This document shows, piece by piece, positions 1 to 10,838 of a stretch of 64,000 bases of DNA. A program made the position numbers and the translations under genes. Every line of letters starts with the position of its first letter. Positions within the stretch are counted from its first letter, which is position 1. The DNA comes from Solen grandis (Eukaryota; Mollusca; Bivalvia; Adapedonta; Solenidae). Under the pieces are notes generated by a model, which saw only the letters and a list, made by a program, of their open reading frames with translations, had not been told where the DNA came from and did not search any database. Location: assembly GCA_021229015.1 (NCBI GenBank), contig CM037795.1:14655201-14719200 (forward strand), written 5' to 3'.

Positions 1-267
1 ATGCGGTGGAACTCCTACTGTTAAGAACATTTAAAAACATTTTTTTTAATGTGCAGGATTTGGGTACCATACAAATTATGTAACATGTGACCTTGTTTAT
101 TGTTAAATAAATGTATAGGGGAAGGGCCGTAACTAATGTTGCTAGAACTTGTGTCCCGACCCCATTTCAATGTTTAATTTGAATAAAAATATGTTTAAAC
201 TATTTAAAAAAGGACCATTTCTTTCAATGTTATTCATTTTAACAATAAGAGTAGAGGGTAAAATTGT

Positions 268-301
268 ATCATCTTCACTACACAAACGACGTCATCAAAT
301 G
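268..301. repeat. 30-bp direct repeat, left copy (unit 1)
   Basis: The sequence begins ATCATCTTCACTACACAAAC and continues to GACGTCATCA. All 30 bases are identical to positions 1808-1837, and both are followed by an A/C then ATG. The two copies lie 1540 bp apart and enclose the recombinase remnant and the palindrome. They could be recombination (att-like) sites of the Crypton, or a duplicated insertion target. Confidence 0.85.
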
Positions 302-478
302 TGTTTATTCCAGGCATGTTTTTATTTTACACGGCGGTGAATTCGAACTGTTATCTCCGAGTTTTGTGACATTCTTTGTCGATTTAATGTTTAGTGGAGA
401 TATATTGATGTTGAACGTGCCACCGAATATATTTCCAGAAAAACATATTGTTAAAAACCACAGGAATCTGAAGTTCTG

Positions 479-1190
479 TCAATAAAGAACAAGAACTTCA
501 AATCCTGTCTTCAAACTGTGAATCGTCGTGTTTTTGGCAGAATTGGAAGAGCTCAAATTTGCTGTGTTAAACTGCTGGAAGGACAAAGTTGGATTTGTAG
601 AAGTCAAAATGTTGGAGATATTTCTGTGTTGAGTCTGGCTAATGGGGCTATTATTATTTACAAAATGGGTGTTTTTATGTCCTGTTATTTGCATGATTTG
701 GTTTGCTGGAAGATTACTTTCTGATGGTTTCTGTATGAGATGTTTGCGTGCGCTATGCTTTGTAAGCGTTTGGTGGAGGACAAGCCAGCTGCTGATTCCA
801 ATCTCTTCATTATCGAGGTAAGTTTGTTTTGGCCAATTGGTTGACGTTTAAATCATTGGTCGTTTTCTTTCATCATTCTTTGTTTTGTGTGAGTGGCTAA
901 GTAAAACGGATGCGATGGGTAACAATAATCAGCTGGGCGTTTTGATGCGTAGAATTTATAAATATTGACGGAGCACCTTGTCTGATCATCTTCATTTGGC
1001 CACATTTTCGGTGTCACAGCTCGAACATCACGGGGAGTACTACCTTGTCTCGTTTTGGATTGTCTTTCTTTAAATTCGATGTATTCTTGGCCCAATTCAT
1101 CGGCACAAATTTTAACATTTCACCAACACATTTCTCTATGCTCATTACTACCCTTAATCGGAAATTTACTGTGTTAAAAAACACAAAACT
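479..1190 (-). pseudogene. Crypton-type tyrosine recombinase, decayed, copy 1
   Basis: The minus strand encodes the catalytic half of a tyrosine recombinase of the Crypton/DUF3504 type, the domain also domesticated in KCTD1-, ZMYM- and QRICH1-like proteins. Reading 5' to 3' on the minus strand, the visible blocks are: GSNEHREMCW (box I region), EYIEFKERQSKTRQG, VRAVTPKMW, CSVNIYKFYASKRPADY, PFYLATHT, FKRQPIGQNKL, HSARKHLIQK (the HxxR box) and QIMQITGHKN (the third catalytic box). The position expected to hold the nucleophilic tyrosine after GHKN reads VNNNS rather than the family's VNNYS, so it is Asn. A TGA follows MCW, another TGA (853-855) sits where WFKR would be expected, and a frameshift falls near 768, before HSAR. 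Copy 1 also lacks one G before box I compared with copy 2. The N-terminal half is missing. The gene is clearly dead. The family call rests on remembered motif order, not on a search. Confidence 0.72.
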
Positions 1191-1375
1191 CTGATCCTGC
1201 CCTTGATCATAGTAAACCTCTTACAATTCGTTTCGGTAGGGGATTCAGATAAATTATGATCTTTTATATGAACTTTTTTACCTGTTTCTTTTTGTCGTTT
1301 ATATAATCATGAAGCTACTTTTATTGATGTAAATCTCTCATATAATGTAATGATTTGTATTATCATATATATAGA

Positions 1376-1516
1376 TCTGACATTAATTGTCATTTCATAT
1401 CGAAATTTACTAAACGAGTTTATGAATATGTTATTAAGCCAGCCTCTGGCGAGCTTTATAACATTTTCATGAACAAGTTTAGTAAAACTCGATATAAAAT
1501 GACAATTAATGTCAGA
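1376..1516. repeat. 141-bp palindrome (hairpin), copy 1
   Basis: Two 64-base arms (1376-1439 and 1453-1516) are reverse complements with 8 mismatches around a 13-base spacer. The tips read TCTGACATTAATTGTCATTT and its complement. Such a perfect-tipped foldback could be a small MITE, a replication or recombination hairpin, or a snapback duplication. Equivalent copies lie at 4982-5122 and 10374-10515. Confidence 0.9.
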
Positions 1517-1807
1517 TTCTTTTTATCATATGAGCTAAACTCGGTTATCTACGTGTAAACAACGAGGCGAGTAAAACAACAAAACCAAATAACATGAATG
1601 AACGGACTGCGGACGACTCAAGACGATTGGTTATCTTATCCCTAGAAAAAAGTTCCAAACAATACCTGAAATTAACGATTTAATGTGTCTTTCTCATACA
1701 CAATCAACATATCATTAAACAGTAAATAACACAATATTTTAAATCAAAATTAATTCCATCAAATATATATGATCGAGTTGTTCGACACAATATGCAAATA
1801 GGCTTGC

Positions 1808-1841
1808 ATCATCTTCACTACACAAACGACGTCATCACATG
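1808..1841. repeat. 30-bp direct repeat, right copy (unit 1)
   Basis: This is identical over 30 bases to 268-297. It abuts the 3' end of the minus-strand retrotransposon remnant. Equivalent right copies are at 5413-5446 and 10805-10838. Confidence 0.85.
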
Positions 1842-3455
1842 GTAAGATATATTTATTTCCAATCAAGGGCCTTCTCAGGCCTAATATAATCACATATAAT
1901 ATTAAATGCATATAGCACACAACATAAGATTAGAAAACAACTAAAGCTTAAAAACACAACAATAGAATGCAACATTGAAAATAAAAAAAATAAACTTTTT
2001 AAAATGACAAAACTAAAAGAGAATCATATAATATGAACAGAATTATGAATCATAATAATCCATATTATCCAACATGCCGAAGTTGTTGGTAGCAAATTAT
2101 CATGATACCAATATATAATGTATATCTTATGATTAATTTGATTTTCTAGTAGAAAGATAATCAAATGGCTAAACCAATTTGCATGTGTAGTCTCCCTTTG
2201 ATAATTTTTAGACCATAAATATAAGACATAAGATATCCACAGAAGTATTCCAATTAGGTCAGATCAAATTAAGATCTTATAACCGTTGTTCAAAATAATA
2301 AACAATCTTGATCTAGGTAAAAACACTGATGTATAAAGTTTGCTGTAGCAGATATTGTTTCACTATTCTCACTAGACATTACAAATAAAAATTACTCAGA
2401 TTTGGTTAAACTTTCAAAGTGTGCAACAACTTAAGATATATTTGACACAAACAAAATTCTGTCTTTTTCATACAGAGTGCATCTGAAGAGAAAATATTCT
2501 TCAAGTTCTTTTTCATTTAAAACACAACATTTACAAAGTCTTTCATTAATAGAAATATTTCTTTACCGACCAGTTTCAGTTTCTAATTTGCATTATTCAG
2601 AACTTGGTAACACAAGATCTAACTGCAGGATCTTTAATAATATTTAAATAAGGTTCATACATAAATTGCTTTTTAAATAATGCATAAGTTCATAATTTTC
2701 CACTTTGTTCCTGTTCACAAACATTTAATCTTTCTGTCCATTTCAATTTAAATTAATTTATAGCTTCAATAAAATAACCCTCTTTTTTAACTATACATGA
2801 AGTACAGTCAATAGTACCCCATATTTCACGTGCATTTAGGAGTATGGGCTTTACAGTGTGGTCAAATACTTTAAAAAAACGTTCTTATATGTTTTTGACA
2901 TTCACAAAATATTTTGATAACTTAAAATAAGCTTTGATAGCAGGTTTGTATATATCCTCTTGACATAAATTAAGCGAACATTAGAACTAAACACAATACC
3001 TGGGTAGTTATAAGTAGTTACTTGCTGTAAAAGATGACTCCTGCAGTATATATAATTTGGGATGATTTTGCCTTTCCCAAATGCTAACACCTGAGTTTTC
3101 TTAAGATTTACAGTTTAACAATTTTTGGTACATATAGTGTATCCATGCACAATTGTAAGCCTTTGGCACTAGTAGACATAAGTATCAGATCATCTGAATA
3201 TTAACAAACAATTGACTTTACGCTCGCCTAATGTAATGGGGTCATGATGTGCCGTAAAAAATCTTGCAACTCATTTTCAAATATTTTGAATAAATTGGGG
3301 CTTAAATTGTTCACTTGTCTAACGCCGATCATGATGAGCTATTTTTATCAGTATAGTCTTCTAAATCCTTTCCATTAATACTTATTCCTACCTCATTACA
3401 ATTTTATTCATTACATTGGAAAAAGTTGTTGAGAATGTGTCCTGTATTTCGGGCT
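1842..3455 (-). pseudogene. Non-LTR retrotransposon (CR1/L2-like) 3' part, copy 1
   Basis: The minus strand contains the C-terminal half of a non-LTR reverse transcriptase, 5'-truncated and full of stops and frameshifts. Visible landmarks are HHVGVRQ followed by NLSPNLFKIFEN (the GVxQG..LSP block, 3298-3326), YSDDLILMSTSAKGLQLCMD (the YxDD catalytic loop, 3189-3200), KKTQVLAFGKGK and YNYPGIVFSSN (palm/thumb). Further on come IRTFFKVFDHTVKPILL and EIWGTIDC in alternating frames. The remainder down to 1842 is degraded 3' sequence. No endonuclease domain is present because the copy is truncated near 3455. The same remnant recurs at 5447-7045 and 10839-12423 with shared defects, so it was copied by segmental duplication rather than by retrotransposition. 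Confidence 0.75.
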
Positions 3456-4981
3456 TAACCTTTACATGTTTATAGTTATCCTTGTACACATCTTTACTGA
3501 AGGAGTTCCACGGAACCATTCATGTGCATACACCTCATCACCTTTACACGAATCTACCTCCAACTCCGATTTTCAGAAATAAGCACAATAAAATGGATAT
3601 TTCAATCCCTTTTCATTATGTTTTTGTACTGAAATATATTGTAATTTATAAGGAAAAGATTTTTTTCCAAATTCAGCAAACATTTATTCCGACTGACATC
3701 CCTTTATTTCGAAGAAATAGTACTTTTATTTCAGAAAATATTTTTTTAAATGAATTCGCACTTTTTCTCCTTCAAAATGCTAAAAATCTGTTATACAAAT
3801 TTCCTTTATAATTTGTTTATTAGTACAATATTTCCTTAACTATGAACATAAGAGTATAAAGAAAATCTGTATTACAGATTTTTAGAAAATCGTATTCAAA
3901 TTACTCGTAAACTCATCGTATTTTGTAGGTCAAACCGGAAGTGGATTTCTTATGATTTTTTTTTCATTTGAAAAACCAAAATAAATACCTGTCATGTGTT
4001 GTTCATTTCGTAAAATAAAATCAATGTGTGAAGAAATAAAACAAGTATATGTTTTGGTTGTTTCTAAATGAATTTCCCAAAATTCAGCCCTTTTCGGTAA
4101 TTACTCTTACGTGTAAACAATCGGAAGCGGTGCTACAGTAGGTTTTCCAGTTTGTGGTGAAAGCCAGCGTTCATTTTTGGCCTAAAACATTTTGGTATAT
4201 TATCAACGAAATCATCAAAGGATTTTAAATCAAAGGTAAAGTACGTTTTCATGAACTAGTTCGTGACAATCAATTGTATTATATTGTGAGTTAAATGTAT
4301 ATTTTAGGTTTTTTTTGGACTTTCTATCAACTCTCATGGTTCTGCGCGCGCCATTCTTATTGCATATGATTTTCTTGTAAAATGAGAAAACTATGTGGTT
4401 GTAATGGTTTATTTAATAGACATTCGTTTTTAAAATGTACTTTTTCATCTAAAGAAGAAATGAACTTTTTATTGAGACACCCTCCAATCGATTAAATCGC
4501 CATCACTATCATACGCATGCAGACGACTTTGTAAAGATTTGTAAGTTGGAGGATTATGAGAGGTTTTAAACTCTTTTATAAGAATAATAACTAGAATAAA
4601 TTTGATTTTTCACAAGCTAAATCATACACAATCAAGTCCGTTCATCTGCTACTTGGTGTCAATATTTTTTTCACATGAATTTCTAACTTTTACTAGTGAC
4701 CCGTGTATTGAGAGAGGGTTGTTTCAAAAGCGTTATTAACAGTTTATATGAACAAATTACACAGAACAGTACTGTAGTCAATATCTAGCATGTTTTCAGT
4801 CTCATTTCATGATTATTACATTAATGATCTTATTTATATCCACAGCAAACTAATTTCTAATATTATTTTTTTGCTATTTTGTGACATAATCTTAACCGTA
4901 ACTTTATATAATCATGAAGCTACTTTTATTGATGTAAATCTCTCATATAATGTAATGATTTGTATTATCATATATATAGGA

Positions 4982-5122
4982 TCTGACATTAATTGTCATT
5001 TCATATCGAAATTTACTAAACGAGTTTATGAATATGTTATTAAGCCAGCCTCTGGCGAGCTTTATAACATTTTCATGAACAAGTTTAGTAAAACTCGATA
5101 TAAAATGACAATTAATGTCAGA
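4982..5122. repeat. 141-bp palindrome, copy 2
   Basis: It has the same arms and 13-base spacer as 1376-1516. A read-through frame (4790-5164, plus strand) crosses it, but its peptide is a translation of the hairpin and not a believable protein. Confidence 0.9.
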
Positions 5123-5412
5123 TTCTTTTTATCATATGAGCTAAACTCGGTTATCTACGTGTAAACAACGAGGCGAGTAAAACAACAAAACCAAATAACA
5201 TGAATGAACGGACTGCGGACGACTCAAGACGATTGGTTATCTTATCCCTAGAAAAAAGTTCCAAACAATACCTGAAATTAACGATTTAATGTGTCTTTCT
5301 CATACACAATCAACATATCATTAAACAGTAAATAACACAATATTTTAAATCAAAATTAATTCATCAAATATATATGATCGAGTTGTTCGACACAATATGC
5401 AAATAGGCTTGC

Positions 5413-5446
5413 ATCATCTTCACTACACAAACGACGTCATCACATG
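5413..5446. repeat. 30-bp direct repeat, right copy in module B2
   Basis: This is the same 30 bases as 268-297 and 1808-1837. There is no left partner immediately upstream because module B was duplicated without module A. Confidence 0.85.
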
Positions 5447-7045
5447 GTAAGATATTTTTATTTCCATCCATGGGCCCTTTCAGGCATATATAATTACATA
5501 TAATATTAATGCATATAGCACACAACATAAGATTAGAAAACAACTAAAGCTTAAAAACACAACAATAGAATGCAACATTGAAAAATAAAAAAATAAACTT
5601 TTAAAATGACAAAACTAAAAGAAAATCATATAATATGAACAGAATTATGAATCATAATAATCCATATTATCCAACATGCCGAAGTTGTTGGTAGCAAATT
5701 ATCATGATACCAATATATAATGTATATCTTATGATTAATTTGATTTTCTAGTAGAAAGATAAATCAAATGGCTAAACCAATTTGCATGTGTAGTCTCCTT
5801 TGATAATTTTTAGACCATAAATATAAGACATAAGATATCCACAGAAGTATTCCAATTAGGTCAGATCAAATTAAGATCTTATAACCGTTGTTCAAAATAA
5901 TAAACAATCTTGATCTAGGTAAAAAACACTGATGTATAAAGTTTGCTGTAGCAGATATTGTTTCCTATTCTCACTAGACATTACAAATAAAAATTACTCA
6001 GATTTGGTTAAACTTTCAAAGTGTGCAACAACTTAAGATATATTTGACACAAACAAAATTCTGTCTTTTTCATACAGAGTGCATCTGAAGAGAAAATATT
6101 CTTCAAGTTCTTTTTCATTTAAAAAACAACATTTACAAAGTCTTTCATTAATAGAAATATTTCTTTACCGACCAGTTTCAGTTTCTAATTTGCACTTATT
6201 CAGAACTTGGTAAACAAGATCTAACTGCAGGATCTTTAATAATATTTAAATAAGGTTCATACATAAATTGCTTTTTAAATAATGCATAAGTTCATAATTT
6301 TCCACTTTGTTCCTGTTCACAAACATTTAATCTTTCTGTCCATTTCAATTTAAATTAATTTATAGCTTCAATAAAATAACCCTCTTTTTTAACTATACAT
6401 GAAGTACAGTCAATAGTACCCCATATTTCACGTGCATTTAGGAGTATGGGCTTTACAGTGTGGTCAAATACTTTAAAAAAACGTTCTTATACTGTTTTTG
6501 ACATTCACAAAATATTTTGATAACTTAAAATAAGCTTTGATAGCAGGTTTGTATATATCCTCTTGACATAAATTAAGCGAACCATTAGAACTAAACACAA
6601 TACCTGGGTAGTTATAGTAGTTACTTGCTGTAAAAGATGACTCCTGCAGTATATATTAATTTGGGATGATTTTGCCTTTCCCAAATGCTAACACCTGAGT
6701 TTTCTTAAGATTTACAGTTTTAACAATTTTTGGTACATATAGGTGTATCCATGCACATTGTAAGCCTTTGGCACTAGTAGACATAAGTATCAGATCATCT
6801 GAATATAAAAAAACAATTGACTTTACGCTCGCCTAATGTAATGGGGTCATGATGTGCCGTAAAAAATCCTTGCAATCATTTTCAAATATTTTGAATAAAT
6901 TGGGGCTTAAATTGTTCACTTGTCTAACGCCGACATGATGAGCTATTTTATCAGTATAGTCTTCTAAATCCTTTCCATTAATACTTATTCCTACCTCATT
7001 ACAATTCTTATTCATTACATTGGAAAAAGTTGTTGAGAATGTGTC
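5447..7045 (-). pseudogene. Non-LTR retrotransposon 3' part, copy 2
   Basis: The minus-strand reverse transcriptase remnant is as in 1842-3455. The best open stretch (6833-7015) reads MNKNCNEVGISINGKDLEDY and then HHVGVRQ..NLSPNLFKIF, just upstream of the catalytic loop. It shares the truncation point and most lesions with copy 1. Confidence 0.73.
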
Positions 7046-8509
7046 TGTATTTCGGGCTTAACCTTTACATGTTTATAGTTATCCTTGTACACATCTTTAC
7101 AGAAGGAGTTCCACGGAACCACTTCATGTGCATACACCTCATCACCTTTACACGAATCTACCTCCAACTCCGATTTTCAGAAATAAGCACAATAAATGGA
7201 TATTTCAATCCCTTTTCATTATGTTTTTGTACTGAAATATATTGTAATTTATAAGGAAAAGATTTTTTTTCCAAATTCAGCAAACATTTATTCCGACTGA
7301 CATCCATTTATTTCGAAGAAATAGTACTTTTATTTCAGAAATATTTTTTTAAATGAATTCGCACTTTTCTCCTTCAAAATGCTAAAAATCTGTTATACAA
7401 ATTTCCTTTATAATTTGTTTATTAGTCAATATTTCCTTAACTACTGAACATAAGAGTATAAAGAAAATCTGTATTACAGATTTTTAGAAAATCGTATTCA
7501 AATTACTCGTAAACTCATCGTATTTTGTAGGTCAAACCGGAAGTTGATTTCTTTTTTTTTTTTTTTTATTTGATAAACCAAAATAAAATACCTGTCATGT
7601 GTTGTTCATTGCGTAAAATAAAATCAATGTGTGAAGAAATAAAACAAGTATATGTTTTGGCTTGTTTCTAAATGAATTTCCCAAAATTCAGCCCCTTTTC
7701 GGTAATTACTCTTACGTGTAACAACTCGGAAGCGGTGCTACAGTAAGGTTTTCCAGTTTGTGGTGAAAGCCAGCGTTCATTTTTGGCTAAAACATTTTGG
7801 TATATTATCAACGAAATCATCAAAGGATTTTAAATCAAAGGTAAAGTACGTTTTCATGAACTAGTTCGTGACAATCAATTGTATTATATTGTGAGTTAAA
7901 TGTATATTTTAGGTTTTTTTTGGACTTTCTATCAAACTCTCATGGTTCTGCGCGCGCCATTCTTATTGCATATGATTTTCTTGTAAAATGAGAAAACTAT
8001 GTGGTTGTAATGGTTTATTTAATAGACATTCGTTTTTTAAATGTACTTTTTCATCTAAAGAAGAAATGAACTTTTTATTGAGACACCCTCCAATCGATTA
8101 AATCGCCATCACTATCATACGCATGCAGACGACTTTGTAAAGATTTGTAAGTTGGAGGATTATGAGATGTTTTAAACTCTTTTATTAAGAATAATTAACT
8201 AGAATAAATTTGATTTTTCACAAGCTAAATCAATACACAATCAAGTCCGTTCATCTGCTACTTGTGTCAATATTTTTTCAACATGAATTTCTAACTTTTA
8301 CTAGTGACCCCGTGTATTGAGAGAGGGTTGTTTCAAAAGCGTTATTAACAGTTTATATGAACAAATTACACAGAACAGTACTGTAGTCAATATCTAGCAT
8401 GTTTTCAGTCTCATTTCATGATTATTACATTAATGATCTTATTTATATCACAGCAAACTAATTTCTAATATTATTTTTTTGCTATTTTGTGACATAATCT
8501 TAACCGTAA

Positions 8510-8999
8510 CTTTTCATCTTGAAGAATAACCAAATTTGACAATTCATTCTATGCATGTTTTCTTAATCTTAATCTAGATGTTTTACCTACTGGAAAATTA
8601 AAAGGAGTTTGTATGAATGAGCATTCTTTTTTTTTTCATTTTTCACACTTTCCATGGAAATTATTCTGCACAAGTCTATAAAAATGAAATGAAAAAAAAA
8701 AAAAACAATTAAAATTCTTCAAATAAAAGCATGCATATGTATATTATTTACTAAATGTAGAAGAGAAATAAACCAAAATGAGCTGATCCTGAAAAAATAT
8801 GTTTCAAGATAAAAATGCTTATGCAATTAAAAGGAACGCTCCGCTTATTCTGGCATCTTAACTATTAAATTCTCTCTTAATAAACACTAACTATAACGTC
8901 AAGTCAGGAAAAAAATCAAAATGGCCGCCGATTTTTTCTATGTCGACGTTGAGGGACTATATTGACGTCGTTAAGGTGTCGTTACGATGCAAGAATATG
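8510..8999. repeat. Duplicated module C, copy 1
   Basis: This AT-rich spacer between module B and the next module A is repeated at 19637-20122. Near 8830-8960 it holds a GC-richer patch (ATGGCCGCCGATTTTT, GACGTTGAGGGACTATATTG). No reading frame or known element was recognised. Confidence 0.8.
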
Positions 9000-9266
9000 A
9001 TGCGGTGGAACTCCTACTGTTAAGAACATTTAAAAACATTTTTTTTAATGTGCAGGATTTGGGTACCATACAAATTATGTAACATGTGACCTTGTTTATT
9101 GTTAAATAAATGTATAGGGGAAGGGCCGTAACTAATGTTGCTAGAACTTGTGTCCCGACCCCATTTCATGTTTAATTTGAAATAAAATATGTTTAAACTA
9201 TTTAAAAAAGACCCATTTCTTTCAATGTTATTCATTTTAACAATAAGAGTAGAGGGTTAAAATTGT

Positions 9267-9300
9267 ATCATCTTCACTACACAAACGACGTCATCAAATG
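9267..9300. repeat. 30-bp direct repeat, left copy (unit 2)
   Basis: This is identical to 268-297, with its partner at 10805-10838, 1538 bp away. The pair again encloses the recombinase remnant and the palindrome. Confidence 0.85.
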
Positions 9301-9494
9301 TGTTTATTCCAGGCATGTTTTTATTTTTACACGGCGGTGAATTCGAACTGTTATCTCCGGTTTTGTGACATTCTTTGTCGATTTAATGTTTAGTGGAGAT
9401 ATATTGATGTTGAACGTGCCACCGAATATATTTCCAGAAAACATATTGTTAAAACCACAGGAATCTGAAGTTCTGTCAATAAAGAACAAGAACT

Positions 9495-10196
9495 TCAAAC
9501 TCCTGTCTTCAAACTGTGAATCGTCGTGTTTTTGGCAGAATTGGAAGAGCTCAAATTTGCTGTGTTAAACTGCTGGAAGGACAAAGTTGGATTTGTAGAA
9601 GTCAAAATGTTGGAGATATTTCTGTGTTGAGTCTGGCTAATGGGGCTATTATTATTTACAAAATGGGTGTTTTTATGTCCTGTTATTTGCATGATTTGGT
9701 TTGCTGGAACATTACTTTCTGATGGTTTCTGTATGAGATGTTTGCGTGCGCTATGCTTTGTAAGCGTTTGGTGGAGGACAAGCCAGCTGCTGATTCCAAT
9801 CTCTTCATTATCGAGGTAAGTTTGTTTTGGCCAATTGGTTGACGTTTAAATCATTGGTCGTTTTCTTTCATCATTCTTTGTTTTGTGTGAGTGGCTAAGT
9901 AAAACGGATGCGATGGGTAACAATAATCAGCTGGGCGTTTTGATGCGTAGAATTTATAAATATTGACGGAGCACCTTGTCTGATCATCTTCATTTGGCCA
10001 CATTTTCGGTGTCACAGCTCGAACATCACGGGGAGTACTACCTTGTCTCGTTTTGGATTGTCTTTCTTTAAATTCGATGTATTCTTGGCCCAATTCATCG
10101 GCACAAATTTTAACATTTCACCAACACATTTCTCTATGCTCATTACTACCCCTTAATCGGAAATTTACTGTGTTAAAAAACACAAACTCTGATCCT
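9495..10196 (-). pseudogene. Crypton-type tyrosine recombinase, decayed, copy 2
   Basis: This is the most readable copy. On the minus strand the order is: FFNTVNF and RLRGSNEHREMCW (box I, with its Arg), EYIEFKERQSKTRQG, VTPKMWPNEDDQ, RCSVNIYKFYASKRP, PFYLATHTKQR, FKRQPIGQNKL, HSARKHLIQK (HxxR), IMQITGHKN and VNNNSPISQTQHRN. Arg, His-x-x-Arg and the third-box His are therefore present, but the expected catalytic Tyr is Asn. The TGA after MCW, the TGA before FKRQ and the frameshift before HSAR match copy 1, so the gene was already dead before the duplication. Family members act by cutting and rejoining DNA through a 3'-phosphotyrosine bond. This copy cannot do that as written. Confidence 0.75.
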
Positions 10197-10373
10197 GCCC
10201 TTGATCATAGTAAACCTCTTACAATTCGTTTCGGTAGGGGATTCAGATAAATTATGATCTTTTATATGAACTTTTTTACCTGTTTCTTTTTGTCGTTTAT
10301 ATAATCATGAAGCTACTTTATTGATGTAAATCTCTCATATAATGTAATGATTTGTATTATCATATATATAGGA

Positions 10374-10515
10374 TCTGACATTAATTGTCATTTCATATCG
10401 AAATTTACTAAACGAGTTTATGAATATGTTATTAAGCCAGCCTCTGGCGAGCTTTATAACATTTTCATGAACAAGTTTAGTAAAACATCGATATAAAATG
10501 ACAATTAATGTCAGA
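10374..10515. repeat. 141-bp palindrome, copy 3
   Basis: This is the same hairpin as copies 1 and 2, with one extra base in the right arm (AAAACATCGATA). Confidence 0.88.
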
Positions 10516-10804
10516 TTCTTTTTATCATATGAGCTAAACTCGGTTATCTACGTGTAAACAACGAGGCGAGTAAAACAACAAAACCAAATAACATGAATGA
10601 ACGGACTGCGGACGACTCAAGACGATTGGTTATCTTATCCCTAGAAAAAAGTTCCAAACAATACCTGAAATTAACGATTTAATGTGTCTTTCTCATACAC
10701 AATCAACATATCATTAAACAGTAAATAAACAATATTTTAAATCAAAATTAATTCCATCAAATATATATGATCGAGTTGTTCGACACAATATGCAATAGGC
10801 TTGC

Positions 10805-10838
10805 ATCATCTTCACTACACAAACGACGTCATCACATG
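10805..10838. repeat. 30-bp direct repeat, right copy (unit 2)
   Basis: This is identical to 9267-9296. It sits between the palindrome and the retrotransposon 3' end, as in unit 1. Confidence 0.85.

Larger units (their letters stand above)
1..1298. repeat. Duplicated module A, copy 1
   Basis: This stretch recurs almost base for base from 9000 (copy 2) and, with many errors, from 20123 (copy 3). It carries the minus-strand Crypton-type recombinase remnant and the left member of a 30-bp direct repeat. It ends where module B begins (motif TTTATATAATCATGAAGC). The differences between copies 1 and 2 are mostly one-base indels in homopolymers, which suggests either a recent duplication or consensus error. 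The window begins inside or exactly at the module border, so its true left end is not visible. Confidence 0.9.
1299..4897. repeat. Duplicated module B, copy 1
   Basis: This 3.6-kb block is repeated head to tail by 4898-8509. Both begin TTTATATAATCATGAAGC, and both end in the AACCGTAAC context that leads into module C at the end of copy 2. It holds the 141-bp palindrome, the right 30-bp repeat and a minus-strand retrotransposon 3' part. About 1.4 kb at its right end (3456-4897) has no recognisable coding content. A third copy starts at 10298 and is split by an insertion. Confidence 0.9.
4898..8509. repeat. Duplicated module B, copy 2
   Basis: This is a tandem copy of 1299-4897 differing by scattered substitutions and one-base indels. 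It contains the second palindrome, the second right-hand 30-bp repeat and the second retrotransposon remnant. Unlike copy 1, it runs directly into module C at AACCGTAACTTTTCATCTTG, so copy 1 is the extra, inserted duplicate. Confidence 0.9.
9000..10297. repeat. Duplicated module A, copy 2
   Basis: This is near-identical to 1-1298. It is the best-preserved copy for reading the recombinase remnant: the extra G near 10150 restores the frame through box I. Confidence 0.92.

Noticed and set aside
516..724. Plus-strand frame conserved in copies 1 and 2 of module A (68 codons)
   Set aside because: It is the complement of the recombinase HxxR/GHKN region, and its conservation is that of the duplicated DNA.
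3482..3811. 109-codon plus frame in module B1
   Set aside because: The frame is broken in B2 and in the third copy, is AT-rich and has no recognisable domain.
4790..5164. 124-codon plus frame in module B2
   Set aside because: Most of it translates the palindrome; it has no domain, and the equivalent frame in B1 is shorter.
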